Shown here: positions 7,318 to 16,799 of the stretch, piece after piece
Layout of the letters: every line of letters begins with the position of its first letter
How positions within the stretch are numbered: the stretch's first letter is position 1
Assembly (NCBI GenBank): GCA_020635825.1
Contig: JACJZA010000021.1
Coordinates: forward strand, 1-47,649
DNA from: Flavobacteriales bacterium
GTDB lineage: Bacteria; Bacteroidota; Bacteroidia; Flavobacteriales_E; Vicingaceae
Reading direction: 5' to 3'
DNA: 47,649 nt
Notes under the pieces: model-generated
Seen by the model: the letters and a program-made list of their open reading frames with translations, nothing else
Told to the model about the DNA's origin: nothing
Databases searched by the model: none
Made by a program: the position numbers and the translations under genes

Positions 7318-8667
7318 ATGAACAAGATAACTACTAAAGGCAAAAAAACAAACGCTGTGAAGCTTGTTACTTTTTGTCTATCTTTTTTGTTCTTTCAGTT
7401 AAATATTATCGCACAAGATTCTGCTGCAGTAGCAACAGAAGGTGAAGTAGAGGTTGCTGCTTCAGGAGCTGATTTAGTGGCTGAAGGGGAGAAATTGTTT
7501 AAGGCAAATTGTGCTGCATGTCATAGTGTCGGAACTAACACTGTTGTTGGTCCTGGATTACAAGGGATAAATGATAAACGTACTGAAGAATGGTTGGTTA
7601 AATGGATTACAAACTCTGCTGAGTTGATAGCTTCGGGTGATGCTGACGCTATTGCAATTTTTGAAGAGTTTAACAAGGTGCCTATGCCTCCTCAGCCAGT
7701 TGATGAAAAACAAATTAAATCAATTTTAGCATATATCAAAAACCCTCCTGTAAAAGAAGATGTAAAAGCTGGAGCAGAAGATGTTGTTGTAGAGGAAAAA
7801 AAATCTCCGGTAACAAAATATATGTTAATAGGGGTTGTACTAGTATTAATAATATTAGTTTTCTTATTAAATAAATCTAGAGTTTCAATTGCTAAATTAG
7901 TTGCTACTCAAAAAGGTGAAGAATTTAATGGACCTGTTTCACTTGTTGAAGCCTTTAAATATACTTGTAGAAACAATAAAGGTTTGGTGGCTGCTTTGGT
8001 AATTGTGTTGTTTTTTGTGACATTATTAAAATTAATGGATGGTGCATTTTCAGTTGGAGTTCATCAAGATTACATGCCGGAACAACCAATTAAATTTTCA
8101 CACAAAATTCATGCAGGTGATGATAAAATAGATTGTAACTATTGTCACTCTAGTGCACGTCATAGTAAAACATCAGGAATACCTTCTTTAAATGTTTGTA
8201 TGAATTGTCATAAGTATATCGATGGTTCTCATGGTAAAACATTTATGTATAATGGAGAGGAGTACTCAATGGAAGAGGAAATCAAAAAAGTATATACTGC
8301 TTTAGATTATGATCCTTCTACTCAAACTTATGGAGATAACCCAAAACCTGTAAAATGGATTAAGGTTCATAATTTGCCTGATCATGTTTTCTTTAGTCAT
8401 GCACAACATGTTTCAGTTGGAAAACAAAAATGTCAAACTTGTCATGGACCCGTTGAAGAAATGGAAGTTTTAAAACAACAAGAATCTTTAACTATGGGAT
8501 GGTGTATCAATTGTCATAGAGAAACTAAGGTGTCTACAGAAAATAATGCATATTATGATGAAATGCATAGTAGAATGACTGAAGATTTCAAACATCAAAT
8601 GTTTGAAGATGGAAAAATTACAGTTGATGAGATAGGTGGTTTAGAATGTGCTAAATGTCACTATTAA
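7318..8667 (+). CDS. actA: ACIII subunit ActA: monoheme plus pentaheme c-type cytochrome
   Basis: Heme-carrying subunit of alternative complex III, which oxidises menaquinol and feeds electrons to the downstream oxidase. It has a signal peptide (about 1-32), then a class I cytochrome c domain with CAACH at 65-69 and a probable Met ligand in VPMPPQ near 123. Transmembrane helices lie at about 167-185 and 222-240. A periplasmic pentaheme domain follows with CNYCH (273), CMNCH (294), CQTCH (372), CINCH (396) and CAKCH (444). The sixth heme-binding site, in the N-terminal domain, is additional to the five typical of ActA. It is the first gene of an operon running to 20464; actB follows after 29 nt. 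ATG at 7318 precedes the signal peptide directly. Confidence 0.95.
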   Translation: MNKITTKGKKTNAVKLVTFCLSFLFFQLNIIAQDSAAVATEGEVEVAASGADLVAEGEKLFKANCAACHSVGTNTVVGPGLQGINDKRTEEWLVKWITNSAELIASGDADAIAIFEEFNKVPMPPQPVDEKQIKSILAYIKNPPVKEDVKAGAEDVVVEEKKSPVTKYMLIGVVLVLIILVFLLNKSRVSIAKLVATQKGEEFNGPVSLVEAFKYTCRNNKGLVAALVIVLFFVTLLKLMDGAFSVGVHQDYMPEQPIKFSHKIHAGDDKIDCNYCHSSARHSKTSGIPSLNVCMNCHKYIDGSHGKTFMYNGEEYSMEEEIKKVYTALDYDPSTQTYGDNPKPVKWIKVHNLPDHVFFSHAQHVSVGKQKCQTCHGPVEEMEVLKQQESLTMGWCINCHRETKVSTENNAYYDEMHSRMTEDFKHQMFEDGKITVDEIGGLECAKCHY

Positions 8668-8696
8668 TATTAATTTGAACTTAATAAGCTTAATAC

Positions 8697-11600
8697 ATGG
8701 CTAATTCAACAAAATACTGGAAAGGTTTAGAACAATTAAATGAAGACCCTCAATTTGTTGAGGCAAGTAAAAATGAATTTCCAGAGCATTTACCTACTGA
8801 TGCTTTTTTAGGTGATCAAGAAGTTCTTGAAAATTCTACTACAACTAGAAGGGATTTTCTTAAATTTTTAGGATTTGGTGTCGCTGCAGCTTCTTTAGCT
8901 GCGTGTGAGACACCCGTTACTAAAGCTATTCCTTATTTAAACAAACCAGAAGAAATTATACCTGGACAAGCAAATTATTATGCTTCAACTTTTTATGATG
9001 GTCATGATTATTGTCCGGTTTTAGTTAAAACTCGTGAAGGACGTCCAATTTTTGTAAAAGGAAACACTTCTTCTTCATTAACAAATGGAGAAATCAATGC
9101 AAGAGTTAATGCTTCTGTTTTATCTTTATATGATAATAATCGATTAAAATCACCTTTAATTAATGGAAAAGAAGCTTCATGGAGTGATATTGATTCAGCT
9201 TTAACCAAAGAAATTAAAGGAGCTAAAAACTTAAGAGTTCTTTCATCAACTCTAATGAGTCCTTCTACAAAGGAGATATTATCTTCCCTTTCTAATAAAG
9301 AGCAAGAGATAGTTGCAGAAGAAGGAACAGTTGTAGAAAATAAAAATATAATTGTTGAGTATGATGCAATTTCATATTCTGGAATTTTAGATGCCAATAA
9401 TGAATCTTTTGGAAAAAGAGTAATTCCAACTTACAATTTTGCAAATGCAAAAACTATTGTTAGTATAGGGGCTGATTTTATTTCAGGATGGTTAGATGCA
9501 ATGCAATATAGTACAGGTTATACCAATAGAAGAAGTCCTGAAGGAGAATGGATGTCTAAACATTACCAGTTTGAAGCTAATATGTCATTAACAGGAACGA
9601 ATGCTGATGTGCGTGTTCCAGTTAAACCTTCTGAATATGGAGCTGTTGTTGCCACTATATATAATGTGGTTGCTGCCAAAGTTGGTGGTTCTCAAGTTAA
9701 AGTTGGAACAATCAATAAAATTGTTGCAGCTAAAGCTAGTTCAGCTGCTGAGAGTTTGTTAGAGAATAAAGGTGCTTCATTGGTAGTATGTGGATCTAAT
9801 GATAAAAATGTTCAAGTTTTAGTAAATGGCTTGAATAATATGTTGGGGAATTATGGTAAAACCATTGATATCAATAAAACATCACATTCAAAAAATGGAA
9901 GTGATATAGCAGTTGCAGAGCTAATTAAAGAAATGGAGTCAGGTAAGGTAGATGTTTTGTTAATCTATGGTGCAGATCCAGTTTATACTTTAGGAGAAAA
10001 ATTTGAGAAAGCAATGGAAAAAGTAAAAACTACTGTTTCTTTTGCTACTAAATTAAATGATACTGCTGCTAAGTGTAAATATGTTTGCCCTGATAATCAT
10101 TGGTTAGAATCATGGAATGATGTTAATCCGGTTGATGGACATTATTCACTTGCTCAACCTACTATTTCTCCTTTATTTGATACAAGACAAGCTCAAGAGA
10201 GTATTTTGAAGTGGACAGGAAATCAGTCTTCATATTATAATTATCTTAAAGGATATTGGGAAAAAACATTATTTCCAACTTCAGGTTCGTTAATGTTTTC
10301 TGATTTTTGGAATAAAACCTTACATGATGGAGTTTATGAAGCTCCAACTTCAGAAGTAGTATCTGAGTTATCTTTCATGGCTGATGTTAATTCAGCTGCT
10401 GAAAAAGTAGCTAAATCTACTTCAGCAGGAGTTGAATTGGTATTATATATTAATGAAACTGCAGGAAATGGAAATTCTTCAGATAATCCAATATTACAAG
10501 AATTACCAGATCCTGTTACAAAAATTACTTGGGATAATTATGTTACCATGAACCCTTCTGAAATGAAAGAAAAAGGGTTTAATACGATATTAGGACAAGA
10601 AAGTCCTGCTAATTTGGTTAGTGTTACAGCAAATGGAACTACAATAGAATTGCCGGTTGTTGCGCAACCAGGGCAAGCAAAAGGTACTATAGCTATTGCA
10701 TTAGGTTATGGTAAAAAAGTTGGTAAAATGACTGGAGTTACTGGGAAAAATGCTTTTCCATTAGCCGGATACGATAAAAATGGCGTAGTTTCTTATTATA
10801 CAAATGCAGAATTAAATTCTATATCAGGTTTATATCCTATTGCTGCTACTCAAACTCACCAAACAGTAATGGGTAGAGATTCAGTAGTAAGAGAAACTAC
10901 ACTAGATGTATTTAAGAAAGGAAATAAAAATGAATACAATCCTGCTCATACTTTAGCAGCACATGAGGATGGTAAATCTGTACAAAAAGAAATTCAAGAA
11001 TTCGATTTATGGAATGCTCATCCTGTAAAAGAAATTGGACATAGATGGGGAATGTCTATTGACATGAATTTATGTACTGGATGTGGAGCTTGTATAACTG
11101 CTTGTAATATTGAAAATAATATACCAGTTGTTGGTAAAGATGAGGTAAGAAGAGGTAGAGAAATGCATTGGTTAAGAATAGATAGATACTATTCAAGTGA
11201 ACATGAGCCTCTTGGAGCAATAGGTGATACTCATAAAAATACCATGGAAATTTCTGAAAAAGGCGGAATTGCTGCTTATTCAGAAATGGAAAATCCAGCT
11301 GATAATCCTAGAGTTGTTCATCAACCAATGATGTGCCAGCATTGTAACCATGCAGGTTGCGAAACAGTTTGTCCGGTTGCTGCTACAACTCATAGTAATG
11401 AAGGATTAAACATGATGGCTTACAACAGATGTATTGGTACTAGATATTGTGCTAATAACTGTGCCTATAAAGTAAGAAGATTTAACTGGTTTAATTACAT
11501 TGCATATAAGAAATTTACTGATGTAAATCCAGCACAAGATGATTTAGGAAGAATGGTGTTGAATCCTGATGTAGTTGTTAGAGCAAGAGGTGTAATGGAA

Positions 11601-11870
11601 AAATGTAGTTTCTGTGTACAAGGAATTCAAGCAGCCAAACTTCAAGCTAAAAAAGAAGGTAGACCTGTGAAAGATGAGGAAGTTCAAAGTGCTTGTTCAA
11701 GTGCTTGTGGATCGGGAGCTATTAAATTTGGGGACTTAAATGATAAAAATAGCCAAGTAAGAGCAGGAATGGATAATGATAGAGCTTATAGAGTGATTGA
11801 AGAGGTTGGTCAAGATCCAAATGTTTACTATCAAGTAAAAGTTAGAAACTTAAAAGAAAACGAAGCTTAA
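8697..11870 (+). CDS. actB: ACIII subunit ActB: molybdopterin-oxidoreductase-like and FeS protein
   Basis: Large peripheral subunit of ACIII (1057 residues). A Tat motif TTRRDFLKFLG (RR at 51-52) is followed by a hydrophobic stretch ending in a lipobox-like LAAC (Cys 70), fitting a Tat-exported lipoprotein. Residues about 80-760 resemble a molybdopterin oxidoreductase; in characterised ACIII this domain carries no molybdenum. The C-terminal part (about 785-1010) is ferredoxin-like with Cys clusters CTGCGACITAC, CQHCNHAGCETVC, CIGTRYCANNC and CSFC...CSSAC, expected to hold three [4Fe-4S] and one [3Fe-4S]. It lies between actA and actC and transfers electrons from the quinol site to the hemes. 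Confidence 0.95.
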   Translation: MANSTKYWKGLEQLNEDPQFVEASKNEFPEHLPTDAFLGDQEVLENSTTTRRDFLKFLGFGVAAASLAACETPVTKAIPYLNKPEEIIPGQANYYASTFYDGHDYCPVLVKTREGRPIFVKGNTSSSLTNGEINARVNASVLSLYDNNRLKSPLINGKEASWSDIDSALTKEIKGAKNLRVLSSTLMSPSTKEILSSLSNKEQEIVAEEGTVVENKNIIVEYDAISYSGILDANNESFGKRVIPTYNFANAKTIVSIGADFISGWLDAMQYSTGYTNRRSPEGEWMSKHYQFEANMSLTGTNADVRVPVKPSEYGAVVATIYNVVAAKVGGSQVKVGTINKIVAAKASSAAESLLENKGASLVVCGSNDKNVQVLVNGLNNMLGNYGKTIDINKTSHSKNGSDIAVAELIKEMESGKVDVLLIYGADPVYTLGEKFEKAMEKVKTTVSFATKLNDTAAKCKYVCPDNHWLESWNDVNPVDGHYSLAQPTISPLFDTRQAQESILKWTGNQSSYYNYLKGYWEKTLFPTSGSLMFSDFWNKTLHDGVYEAPTSEVVSELSFMADVNSAAEKVAKSTSAGVELVLYINETAGNGNSSDNPILQELPDPVTKITWDNYVTMNPSEMKEKGFNTILGQESPANLVSVTANGTTIELPVVAQPGQAKGTIAIALGYGKKVGKMTGVTGKNAFPLAGYDKNGVVSYYTNAELNSISGLYPIAATQTHQTVMGRDSVVRETTLDVFKKGNKNEYNPAHTLAAHEDGKSVQKEIQEFDLWNAHPVKEIGHRWGMSIDMNLCTGCGACITACNIENNIPVVGKDEVRRGREMHWLRIDRYYSSEHEPLGAIGDTHKNTMEISEKGGIAAYSEMENPADNPRVVHQPMMCQHCNHAGCETVCPVAATTHSNEGLNMMAYNRCIGTRYCANNCAYKVRRFNWFNYIAYKKFTDVNPAQDDLGRMVLNPDVVVRARGVMEKCSFCVQGIQAAKLQAKKEGRPVKDEEVQSACSSACGSGAIKFGDLNDKNSQVRAGMDNDRAYRVIEEVGQDPNVYYQVKVRNLKENEA

Positions 11871-11893
11871 TAACACATATAAATAATTTTATA

Positions 11894-13303
11894 ATGCATA
11901 AAGAAGCAGCAATAAGAGAACCTTTAGTACTTGGTAACGATGTTACTTATAGTAAGATTACCAATGATGTGTTAGCTCCTATTGAAGGGAAAACTACCAA
12001 AGGTTGGAAAATATTAATGACCATAGCGTCTATAGTAGCATTATGGGGAATTGGAAATATACTTTACTTATTAGGAGTTGGTATCGGAAGCTGGGGATTG
12101 AATAAAACTGTTGGTTGGGCATGGGATATCACTAACTTTGTATGGTGGGTTGGTATTGGTCACGCAGGAACTTTAATTTCAGCAGTATTATTGTTGTTCC
12201 GTCAGAAGTGGAGAATGGCTATTAATAGACCAGCTGAAGCGATGACTATTTTCGCCGTATTTATGGCAGGATTGTTTCCAATGATACACATGGGAAGAAT
12301 ATGGATGGCTTATTGGGTTTTACCTTTACCTAACCAGTTTGGTTCTTTATGGGTTAACTTTAACTCTCCACTATTATGGGACGTATTTGCAATCTCAACA
12401 TATTTGTCAGTTTCTCTTGTATTTTGGTATATTGGTTTAATACCTGATTTCGCAACTATTAGAGATAGAGCAAAAAAACCAGTTCCAAAGTTAATGTATA
12501 GCTTATTAAGTTTTGGTTGGACAGGAAATGCAAAAGCATGGCAGAGATTTGAAGAAGTTTCTTTAGTATTAGCTGGTTTAGCTACTCCACTTGTATTCTC
12601 AGTACACTCTATTGTATCAATGGACTTTGCAACTTCTGTTATACCTGGATGGCATACTACAATTTTCCCACCGTACTTTGTTGCTGGTGCCGTTTTCTCT
12701 GGATTTGCTATGGTTCAAACTTTAATGCTAATTGTAAGAAAAGTAATGCATCTTGAGCAGTATGTTACCATAAAGCATATTGAGTATATGAATATCATTA
12801 TTATTGTAACAGGTTCAATAGTAGGAGTTGCATACCTTACAGAGTTATTTGTTTCTTGGTATTCAGGAGTAGAATATGAATCATATGCATTTATAAATAG
12901 ATTTTCTGGTCCTTACTGGTGGTCTTATTGGGCAATGATGACTTGTAATGTGGTATCTCCACACTTATTTTGGGTGAAAAAATGGAGAACCAATTTAACT
13001 TTTACTTTTATTATGTCTATAGTAGTAAACATAGGTATGTGGTTTGAAAGATTTGTGATTATTGTTACTTCAGTACATAGAGATTATGTTCCTTCAAGCT
13101 GGTCTATGTTTTATCCAACTTGGGTTGATATAGGTGTGTTTATTGGAACATTAGGTTTATTTAGTGTTTTCTATTTATTGTTCTTAAGATATTTCCCGGT
13201 TTTAGCTTTTAATGAAGTAAAAACTATATTAAAATCTTCTGGAGAAAAATATAAAAATATGTCAGATGAAGATTTTCATAAACTTCATCCAGTAAAAAAA
13301 TAA
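11894..13303 (+). CDS. actC: ACIII membrane subunit ActC (NrfD/PsrC family)
   Basis: Integral membrane protein of 469 residues with about ten hydrophobic helices, of the NrfD/polysulfide-reductase membrane-subunit family. In ACIII this subunit carries the quinol-binding site on the periplasmic side and interfaces with ActB. Conserved-looking polar membrane residues occur in WWVGIGHAGTLISA and MIHMGRIWMAYWVLPLP. It starts 23 nt after actB and ends 22 nt before actD. Length and gene order fit the Bacteroidota ACIII operon; ActF downstream is the structurally related second membrane subunit. Confidence 0.94.
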   Translation: MHKEAAIREPLVLGNDVTYSKITNDVLAPIEGKTTKGWKILMTIASIVALWGIGNILYLLGVGIGSWGLNKTVGWAWDITNFVWWVGIGHAGTLISAVLLLFRQKWRMAINRPAEAMTIFAVFMAGLFPMIHMGRIWMAYWVLPLPNQFGSLWVNFNSPLLWDVFAISTYLSVSLVFWYIGLIPDFATIRDRAKKPVPKLMYSLLSFGWTGNAKAWQRFEEVSLVLAGLATPLVFSVHSIVSMDFATSVIPGWHTTIFPPYFVAGAVFSGFAMVQTLMLIVRKVMHLEQYVTIKHIEYMNIIIIVTGSIVGVAYLTELFVSWYSGVEYESYAFINRFSGPYWWSYWAMMTCNVVSPHLFWVKKWRTNLTFTFIMSIVVNIGMWFERFVIIVTSVHRDYVPSSWSMFYPTWVDIGVFIGTLGLFSVFYLLFLRYFPVLAFNEVKTILKSSGEKYKNMSDEDFHKLHPVKK

Positions 13304-13325
13304 TTAATAAGATATAGTTAATATT

Positions 13326-13856
13326 ATGTCAGATAAAACAATATATGCAATTTACGATGATGATTATGTACTTTTAGAAAGTGCTAAACATCTTGTTTCA
13401 AAAGGAATATATATTAGAGATGTTTTTTCTCCTTTCCCTATTCATGGATTAGATCCTGTAATAGGTCTTGAAAGAACTCGAATAGCAATTGCTGCATTCA
13501 TTTATGGAATGATTGGGGTTTCTTTAGCCCTTGGAGGAATGTATTATTTTATGATACAGGATTGGCCTTTGAATATTGGCGGTAAACCCAACTTTACATT
13601 TGTAGAAAATTTACCTTCATTTGTTCCAATTACTTTTGAGTTTGGAGTTTTATGTGCTGCCCATGGTATGGCTATTACATACTTGTTAAGAAACTGGACT
13701 CTGCCTGGATTTAAAGGAAAAAATCCTTATCCAAGAACAACAGATGATAGATTTGTAATGGAAATTCATGTACATGATAATGATGCTTCTGAGGAAGAAA
13801 TCAAAAATTGGATTAATGAAACTCATGTATTAGAAATTGATGTAAAAAATTCATAG
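13326..13856 (+). CDS. actD: ACIII subunit ActD (DUF3341)
   Basis: Small membrane subunit (176 residues) of the DUF3341 family. A soluble N-terminal part (about 1-55) with YDDDYVLLESAKHL is followed by two transmembrane helices (about 56-78 and 98-122) and a short polar tail. It has no cofactor motif. In known ACIII structures ActD packs beside the two large membrane subunits and has a structural role. It is located between actC and the cytochrome actE, with 14 nt to the next gene. Confidence 0.9.
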   Translation: MSDKTIYAIYDDDYVLLESAKHLVSKGIYIRDVFSPFPIHGLDPVIGLERTRIAIAAFIYGMIGVSLALGGMYYFMIQDWPLNIGGKPNFTFVENLPSFVPITFEFGVLCAAHGMAITYLLRNWTLPGFKGKNPYPRTTDDRFVMEIHVHDNDASEEEIKNWINETHVLEIDVKNS

Positions 13857-13870
13857 AAACGACTTTATTT

Positions 13871-14521
13871 ATGAAAAAAAGATATCTAAATATTGTAAGT
13901 ATAATTGCTGTTGTTACTTCAGTTATTTCTGTTACTTCATGTAGAGAAAAAAATGGTCTTGCACCAGAGTATATGCCCGATATGTATCGCTCACCTGCAA
14001 TTGAACCATACGTTGATTATGCTGATTATGGACAACCGGATGAAATGTCTGCTAGAAAACCTGTGGAAGGGACTATCCCTAGAGGATTTACGCCTTATAC
14101 TTATGAAAACACACCTGAAGGTTATGAATTAGCTGGACAAAATTTAAAAAATCCAATAGCTTATTCTGAAAATATTGAAAAGCAAGGAGAAGAGTTATAT
14201 GGAATGTTTTGTGTTCATTGTCACGGGAAAGATGGACAAGGAATGGGAAGTATAGTTGAAAGAGAGAAATTTCCTCCAATCCCCACTAAATTTTCTCCTT
14301 CACTTGATTTGGCTGAAGGTAAAATGTTTCATACTATCACTTATGGTAAGGGGTTAATGGGTTCACATGCTTCTCAACTTACGCAAGAAGAAAGATGGAA
14401 ACTGGTTCATTATATTAGAGCAAAATTTATGGGTGTTACTATAGAATCTAATGTTGTAAATAATGAGGAACAACCAACTGATGAAATTATTACTGAAGTT
14501 TCAGTTGAAGAACACAACTAA
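13871..14521 (+). CDS. actE: ACIII subunit ActE: monoheme cytochrome c lipoprotein
   Basis: Lipoprotein cytochrome of 216 residues. The signal peptide ends in a lipobox with Cys 24 (VTSC). A class I cytochrome c domain (about 100-190) has CVHCH at 114-118 and a probable axial Met in GKGLMGS near 163. In ACIII, ActE is the monoheme subunit next to ActA and a likely exit point of electrons towards the oxidase. The last ~25 residues are acidic and probably disordered. It lies in the expected place between actD and actF. Confidence 0.94.
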   Translation: MKKRYLNIVSIIAVVTSVISVTSCREKNGLAPEYMPDMYRSPAIEPYVDYADYGQPDEMSARKPVEGTIPRGFTPYTYENTPEGYELAGQNLKNPIAYSENIEKQGEELYGMFCVHCHGKDGQGMGSIVEREKFPPIPTKFSPSLDLAEGKMFHTITYGKGLMGSHASQLTQEERWKLVHYIRAKFMGVTIESNVVNNEEQPTDEIITEVSVEEHN

Positions 14522-14554
14522 TTGAATAATTATTAAAAAGTAAATTTTTAGATA

Positions 14555-15754
14555 ATGGAATTTAAACTAACAAATAAGGCAAAAATAACTTCAATAGTAT
14601 TGATAGTTATTGGTCTATTGTCATTAATCATAGGTTTAAATACTGGTCATGGAGACCATCATACAGGACAAAGATTATGGGCTAATTTATTAGTAAATGG
14701 ATATTTCTTTTTTACTATATCATTAGCAGCCGTTTTCTTTCTTGCCCTACAATATGTTTCTGAAATGGCTTGGGGTGTAACAACTCAAAGAATATTTCAA
14801 GGAATTATGGCCTATATGCCAATAGGAGCGGTTGTTTTAATTCTTGTGTTTTTAGGAGGTACTTTACATTGGCATCATTTATATCATTGGATGGATCCTG
14901 AAGTACATGATCCTACAAGTCCTCATTTTGATGAAATCATTGCTAATAAATCAGCATATTTAAATCAAGGTTTCTTTTGGGGAAGAACTATAGCTTATTT
15001 GGCTATTTGGTATTTTTTTGCTTGGTGGTTCAGAAAAGCATCTTTAGAAGAAGATAAAATTGGAGGTCTGACTAATTACAAAAAGGCAATCATAAAAGGT
15101 GTTTTGTTTGTTGCTTTCTTTGCTTATACATCTTCTTCTTCTGCGTGGGATTGGATTATGTCAATAGATACGCACTGGTTTAGTACTTTATTTGGCTGGT
15201 ATGCCTTCTCTGGAATGTGGGTGTCATGTTTAATTGTAGCTGTTTTATTAGTACAGTATTTAAAATCATTAGGATATCTTAAAGAAGTAAATAGTAGTCA
15301 TGTTCATGATTTAAGTAAATGGATGTTTGCTATTAGCTGTTTATGGTCTTATTTATGGTTTTCACAGTTCATGTTAATTTGGTATTCTGATATACCTGAA
15401 GAGGTAACTTACTATGTTCAAAGATTTAGTGAATATAAAGGCTTGTATCTAGGAACCTTCTTTGTTAATTTCTGTATGCCATTTTTTATTTTAATGTCAA
15501 GAGATACAAAAAGAAATGCAGTGTTTTTTATTCCTGTAGCATTAATTATTTTCTTCTTCCATTGGGTAGATGTGTTAGTAATGGTGCTACCTGGAACTAT
15601 GTTTGATCATGGACATTTAGGTGCCGTTGAAATAGGAATGTTTTTAATGTTTTTAGGAGTGTTTATATTTACTGTATTAAGAGCAATATCTAAAGCTCCT
15701 CTTATGGCAAAAAATCACCCTATGTATGATGAAAGTTTACATTTACACCATTAA
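14555..15754 (+). CDS. actF: ACIII membrane subunit ActF
   Basis: Integral membrane protein of 399 residues with about ten helices, related to ActC and annotated in relatives as quinol:cytochrome c oxidoreductase subunit 2. Membrane-embedded polar and aromatic residues are visible in FLGGTLHWHHLYHWMDP and DWIMSIDTHWFSTLFGWY. In solved ACIII structures ActF lacks a functional quinol site and has been proposed to help proton movement; that is family knowledge, not visible here. It is the last act gene; 39 nt later the cytochrome oxidase genes begin in the same direction, so ACIII and oxidase are made together. Confidence 0.94.
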   Translation: MEFKLTNKAKITSIVLIVIGLLSLIIGLNTGHGDHHTGQRLWANLLVNGYFFFTISLAAVFFLALQYVSEMAWGVTTQRIFQGIMAYMPIGAVVLILVFLGGTLHWHHLYHWMDPEVHDPTSPHFDEIIANKSAYLNQGFFWGRTIAYLAIWYFFAWWFRKASLEEDKIGGLTNYKKAIIKGVLFVAFFAYTSSSSAWDWIMSIDTHWFSTLFGWYAFSGMWVSCLIVAVLLVQYLKSLGYLKEVNSSHVHDLSKWMFAISCLWSYLWFSQFMLIWYSDIPEEVTYYVQRFSEYKGLYLGTFFVNFCMPFFILMSRDTKRNAVFFIPVALIIFFFHWVDVLVMVLPGTMFDHGHLGAVEIGMFLMFLGVFIFTVLRAISKAPLMAKNHPMYDESLHLHH

Positions 15755-15793
15755 TTTGTTAAAGAATAATTACAAAACGAAAGTCGAAAAATT

Positions 15794-16765
15794 ATGATGG
15801 CTATAATTATAACAGTTGTTGTTTTACTACTAATAGTTTCAGGAGTTCAAATTTTAAAAATTGCTGAATTAAGAGCTATTAGCCAAGGTGAAAAAATTTA
15901 TGAAGTAAGCGAAAAAGAAGGGAAGTCTCAAGCTATTCTTATGCTTGTTTTCCTTGTTGCGTTTATGGGATTTTTTGTTTGGCAAATTGCTTCATGGGGT
16001 GGATTGTTACTACCTGTTTCAGCTTCAGAACACGGTGTCGGATTGGATAACCTAATGAATGTTACGCTATTCATGATTATTCCGGTTTTTATTATTACAC
16101 ACATTTTATTGTTTTGGTTTGCATTTAAATATGCTTATAGTTCAAAAAGAAAAGCAGTTTATTTTGCCCATAGCAATAAACTTGAGCTGATATGGACAGT
16201 AGTTCCATCATTAGCATTGACAGTTTTAATTCTTTATGGGTTAAGTAATTGGAATACCATTATGAAACCTATCAATCAAGAAGAAGAACATGTTTTGATT
16301 GAGTTAGTTGGACAACAATTTTCTTGGGGTGCTAGATATGCCGGTGAAGATGGTAAATTAGGTAGAGCAGATGTTAATTATATTGAAGGTGTAAATTTTA
16401 TGGGAGTAGATGCGTCAGATGAAAATTCAAATGATGATGTTGTAGTAAAAGGAGAATTCCATATTCCTGTTAATGTACCTGTTCAATTTGTAATGCGTTC
16501 AATAGATATTATTCATAGTGCTTATATGCCTCATTTTAGAGCTCAAATGAACTGTGTTCCAGGCTTAAAAACGCAATTTAATTTCACTCCTACGATTACT
16601 ACTAAGGAGATGAAAGAAATTACACAAAATGATGAATTTGAATATGTTCTGCTTTGTAACAAAATTTGTGGAGCAGCACATTACAATATGCAAATGAATA
16701 TTGTTGTAGATTCAAAAGAAGACTACGAAAAGTGGTTAGCTGAACAAAAAACATTTGCAGAATAA
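15794..16765 (+). CDS. coxB: Cytochrome c oxidase subunit II (CuA-containing)
   Basis: Subunit II of the terminal oxidase (323 residues). Several hydrophobic segments lie in the N-terminal half (about 1-18, 48-68, 92-116, 133-153), the last pair being the standard anchor. A periplasmic cupredoxin domain (about 165-315) follows. CuA ligands are seen in DIIHSAYMPHF (His near 247) and CNKICGAAHYNM (Cys 288, Cys 292, His 296, Met 299), with the bridging acidic position replaced by Ile-Cys as in many bacterial forms. There is no cytochrome c domain fused at the C-terminus; the ACIII c-hemes probably donate directly. The extra N-terminal helices are common in Bacteroidota. Confidence 0.95.
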   Translation: MMAIIITVVVLLLIVSGVQILKIAELRAISQGEKIYEVSEKEGKSQAILMLVFLVAFMGFFVWQIASWGGLLLPVSASEHGVGLDNLMNVTLFMIIPVFIITHILLFWFAFKYAYSSKRKAVYFAHSNKLELIWTVVPSLALTVLILYGLSNWNTIMKPINQEEEHVLIELVGQQFSWGARYAGEDGKLGRADVNYIEGVNFMGVDASDENSNDDVVVKGEFHIPVNVPVQFVMRSIDIIHSAYMPHFRAQMNCVPGLKTQFNFTPTITTKEMKEITQNDEFEYVLLCNKICGAAHYNMQMNIVVDSKEDYEKWLAEQKTFAE

Positions 16766-16799
16766 TTAATATTTAAGATTTTTAATAAGAAATAAAAGA

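Noticed and set aside
9008..9397. 129-residue open frame on the minus strand inside actB
   Set aside because: It lies wholly opposite a well-supported ActB coding region, shows no family motif, and arises from the codon bias of the real strand.
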